A DNA stretch of 6,069 bases from Ruminococcus sp. GTDB lineage: Bacteria; Bacillota; Clostridia; Oscillospirales; Acutalibacteraceae. Below, in pieces: positions 5,381-6,069 of this stretch (positions within the stretch are counted from its first letter, which is position 1; each line of letters begins with the position of its first letter). Where the stretch lies: assembly GCA_004558485.1 (NCBI GenBank), contig SFCS01000040.1:1-6069 (forward strand). The letters are read 5' to 3'. A model generated the notes under the pieces. It was not told the origin of the DNA, ran no database searches, and saw only the letters and a program-made list of their open reading frames with translations. The position numbers and the translations under genes were made by a program.

Positions 5381-6069
5381 ATGCTTTCAAAAAATCAGAT
5401 CATCCCCTTGACGATCACCGGCGTGACCGGCGAGGGGAACGGCGTCGGACGGCATGACGGCATGGCGGTCTTTGTGCCGCACACCGCCGTCGGGGATGTC
5501 ATTTCCTGCCGTATTCAAAAGGTGGAAAAGCGCTTTGCCTACGGGCGCATGACGGTGCTTTTGTCGGCGTCTGCCGACCGCACGGATGCGTGCGACTGCC
5601 CCGTGTATGAAAAGTGCGGCGGCTGCGTTTGGCGGCATATTTCCTACGAGGCGGAGCTGCGGTATAAGCAGCAAAAGGTCGCCGACGCCCTCAAACGCAT
5701 CGGCGGGCTGTCGATCGCGCCGCAGGAGATTCTCGGTGCGGAAGATCCCGCACGCTACCGCAACAAGGCGCAATACCCTGTGGCGGCGGCAGACGGAAAG
5801 ACCGTTGCCGGGTTTTATGCCGCGCGCAGCCACAGGGTAATCCCGCAGACGGATTGCTCTCTGCACCCCGCCTTCTTTGCGGATATTGTACACCTCGTGC
5901 TGGTGTGGGCAGAGAAAAACGGTGTTTTGCCATATGACGAGGAAAAGGGGAGCGGCACCCTGCGGCATATCTACATTCGCTATGGTGAAAGGACGGGCGA
6001 AGTGATGGTCTGTCTCGTCGCCGCGACCGGCAAGCTCCCCGCTTTACAGGCGCTTTCCGACACCTTGAC
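5381..6069 (+). CDS. rlmD: 23S rRNA (uracil-5-)-methyltransferase RlmD/RlmCD type (3' partial)
   Basis: This family uses SAM to make 5-methyluridine in 23S rRNA (U1939, and in some Firmicutes also U747). The first 229 codons are present, with no stop before the window end; the SAM-binding and catalytic C-terminal half lies outside. An N-terminal TRAM RNA-binding domain (about 1-60: IIPLTITGVTGEGNGVGRHDGMAVFVPHTAVGDV) is followed by the iron-sulfur cysteine pattern C73-x5-C79-x2-C82 (CPVYEKCGGC) and C159 (QTDCSLH). That spacing matches the [4Fe-4S] site of E. coli RumA/RlmD. ARYRNKAQYPV (124-134) and the strand HIYIRYGERTGEVMVCLV (196-213) are also typical. The ATG at 5381 is chosen for GGAG at 5368-5371, 9 nt upstream, and because it starts directly before the TRAM domain. 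With no promoter visible between the hairpin at 5330-5358 and the gene, it may rely on readthrough from cdaA-cdaR. RlmD versus the dual-specificity RlmCD cannot be decided from this half. Confidence 0.93.
   Translation, partial: MLSKNQIIPLTITGVTGEGNGVGRHDGMAVFVPHTAVGDVISCRIQKVEKRFAYGRMTVLLSASADRTDACDCPVYEKCGGCVWRHISYEAELRYKQQKVADALKRIGGLSIAPQEILGAEDPARYRNKAQYPVAAADGKTVAGFYAARSHRVIPQTDCSLHPAFFADIVHLVLVWAEKNGVLPYDEEKGSGTLRHIYIRYGERTGEVMVCLVAATGKLPALQALSDTL

Noticed and set aside
1..6069. CRISPR array, tRNA/rRNA genes, insertion sequences or phage genes
   Set aside because: Reading both strands showed no spaced direct repeats, tRNA-like arms, transposase motifs or terminal inverted repeats.

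Overview
The window reads as chromosomal DNA from a Gram-positive, clostridial-type Firmicute. The evidence is the membrane diadenylate cyclase/YbbR pair (cdaA-cdaR), an acidic DUF1292 protein, and a DUF3343 protein next to a cysteine-desulfurase-like enzyme, a pairing typical of Clostridia. Strong purine-rich Shine-Dalgarno sites and sigma-A-like promoters agree. Coding GC looks moderately high (mid-50s percent by eye), closer to an Oscillospiraceae/Ruminococcaceae-like clostridium than to a low-GC Clostridium. The lineage is inferred, not proven.

Layout: (1) Bases 1-987 hold the C-terminal 328 codons of DNA polymerase I (polA), with the 5' part outside the window. (2) A perfect 14-bp hairpin at 989-1020 ends polA. 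It can also work in the opposite direction. (3) Bases 1021-1220 have no convincing gene but contain nested complementary segments that suggest a structured RNA of unknown family. (4) A small, very acidic DUF1292 gene lies on the minus strand (1221-1532) with a near-consensus promoter at 1566-1594, convergent with polA. (5) Divergent from it, a plus-strand two-gene operon encodes a 72-residue DUF3343 (putative Se/S carrier-like) protein and a class V aminotransferase/cysteine-desulfurase-like protein. (6) A TTGCAA-N17-TATAAT promoter straddling the end of that gene drives cdaA, which overlaps cdaR by 4 nt. (7) A hairpin at 5330-5358 separates cdaR from the start of an rlmD-type 23S rRNA m5U methyltransferase, cut by the window end.

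Functionally, this is mostly housekeeping: DNA repair/replication, sulfur (or selenium) mobilisation, c-di-AMP synthesis and its regulator, and rRNA modification. CdaA makes c-di-AMP at the membrane and CdaR modulates it. The usual third gene, glmM, does not follow cdaR here. I do not see a clearly new system. The items most worth checking are the structured intergenic region at about 1050-1194 and the DUF3343/desulfurase pair. There are no tRNA or rRNA genes, CRISPR arrays, insertion sequences or phage genes that I can recognise.
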